Under the pieces are notes generated by a model. It made no database searches and was not told where the DNA came from. It saw only the letters and a list, made by a program, of their open reading frames with translations. A stretch of DNA of 16,597 nt, taken from an uncultured bacterium (GTDB lineage: Bacteria > Bacillota > Clostridia > Lachnospirales > Lachnospiraceae). Position numbers and translations under genes: made by a program. Shown in pieces: positions 16,470 through 16,597 of this stretch. Numbering within the stretch: the first letter of the stretch is position 1; the number at the start of each line of letters is the position of its first letter. The stretch covers positions 1 to 16,597 of the forward strand of contig CAJMMS010000038.1 in assembly GCA_905214675.1 (NCBI GenBank). Reading direction: 5' to 3'.

Positions 16470-16565
16470 CTGAAACCCATGATAGCAGGAGGATGTGTCT
16501 GGAATTTGAGTGTAAACTGAAATTAAGCTGAAACTTTTCATAATGCCAGGGTCAAAAGCCTGAAA
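16470..16565 (-). promoter_or_regulatory. promoter of the exporter operon with phased CTGAAA direct repeats
   Basis: On the minus strand a -10-like TATCAT (16484-16479) has a poor -35 (AAATTC at 17 bp), which suggests activation. Upstream, CTGAAA (as read on the plus strand) occurs at 16517 and 16528, exactly 11 bp apart, within the direct repeat TTTCAGYTTA on the minus strand. Another copy lies at 16560 (32 bp away, about three turns) and one at 16470. Such direct repeats are usual for OmpR/PhoB-family response regulators. No regulator gene is visible in the window. Confidence 0.55.
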
Positions 16566-16593
16566 CCACGATGTGCTTGCACAGGAGTGGTTT
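16563..16593. terminator. hairpin at the right edge, probable terminator of an unseen neighbour
   Basis: The arms AAACCAC (16563-16569) and GTGGTTT (16587-16593) enclose an inner TGTGC/GCACA stem with a TT centre. On the plus strand it runs into TTTT close to the window edge. Its orientation cannot be decided because the sequence ends here. Confidence 0.5.
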
Positions 16594-16597
16594 TATG

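Overview
The window looks like chromosome of a gut Lachnospiraceae-type Firmicute (Blautia, Mediterraneibacter/Ruminococcus or a relative). This rests on the form of the pyruvate:ferredoxin oxidoreductase N-terminus, Gram-positive signal peptides, strong AGGAGG-type ribosome binding sites, a MacA/MacB-like exporter with a Gly-rich adaptor tail, and secreted proteins built from FIVAR, Big and CBM-like modules. The genus is an inference. Every gene I can support is on the minus strand, so transcription runs from high to low coordinates.

Right part (16597 to 12302): a three-gene exporter operon. It encodes a membrane-anchored HlyD/MacA-like adaptor, a LolD/MacB-type ATPase and a MacB/FtsX-type permease. 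The last two overlap by 4 bp. Upstream is a probable activator-dependent promoter with 11-bp phased CTGAAA repeats. An intrinsic terminator lies about 90 bp after the permease stop.

Centre (11943 to 4753): a glycan-use operon. It encodes a secreted CBM/FIVAR/Big protein without a catalytic domain, a 54-residue acidic peptide that is easily missed, and a 1530-residue secreted GH29 alpha-L-fucosidase. The two large proteins share a collinear C-terminal half. They end in the same unnamed module of about 200 residues, in place of a recognisable sorting signal. A perfect 20-bp direct repeat that includes the stop codon of the permease gene brackets this block (4700-4719 and 12302-12321). This suggests that the roughly 7.6-kb block is an insertion at the 3' end of the permease gene.

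Left part (4703 to 1): a consensus-like promoter whose -35 overlaps the left repeat copy, then a leader with two hairpins, one shaped as an intrinsic terminator. This leads into a broken mosaic gene: a TAXI-type solute-binding lipoprotein with a frameshift, joined to an internal piece of a GltS sodium/glutamate symporter, then a tail in the third frame. Next is a secreted caspase-fold (C14-like) peptidase with a Ser/Glu-rich linker and two Big_2 domains, closed by a terminator. The 5' end of nifJ runs off the left edge.

The best candidates for something undescribed are the small peptide between two surface proteins that share a novel tail, the repeat-bracketed island itself, and the leader in front of the broken transporter gene.
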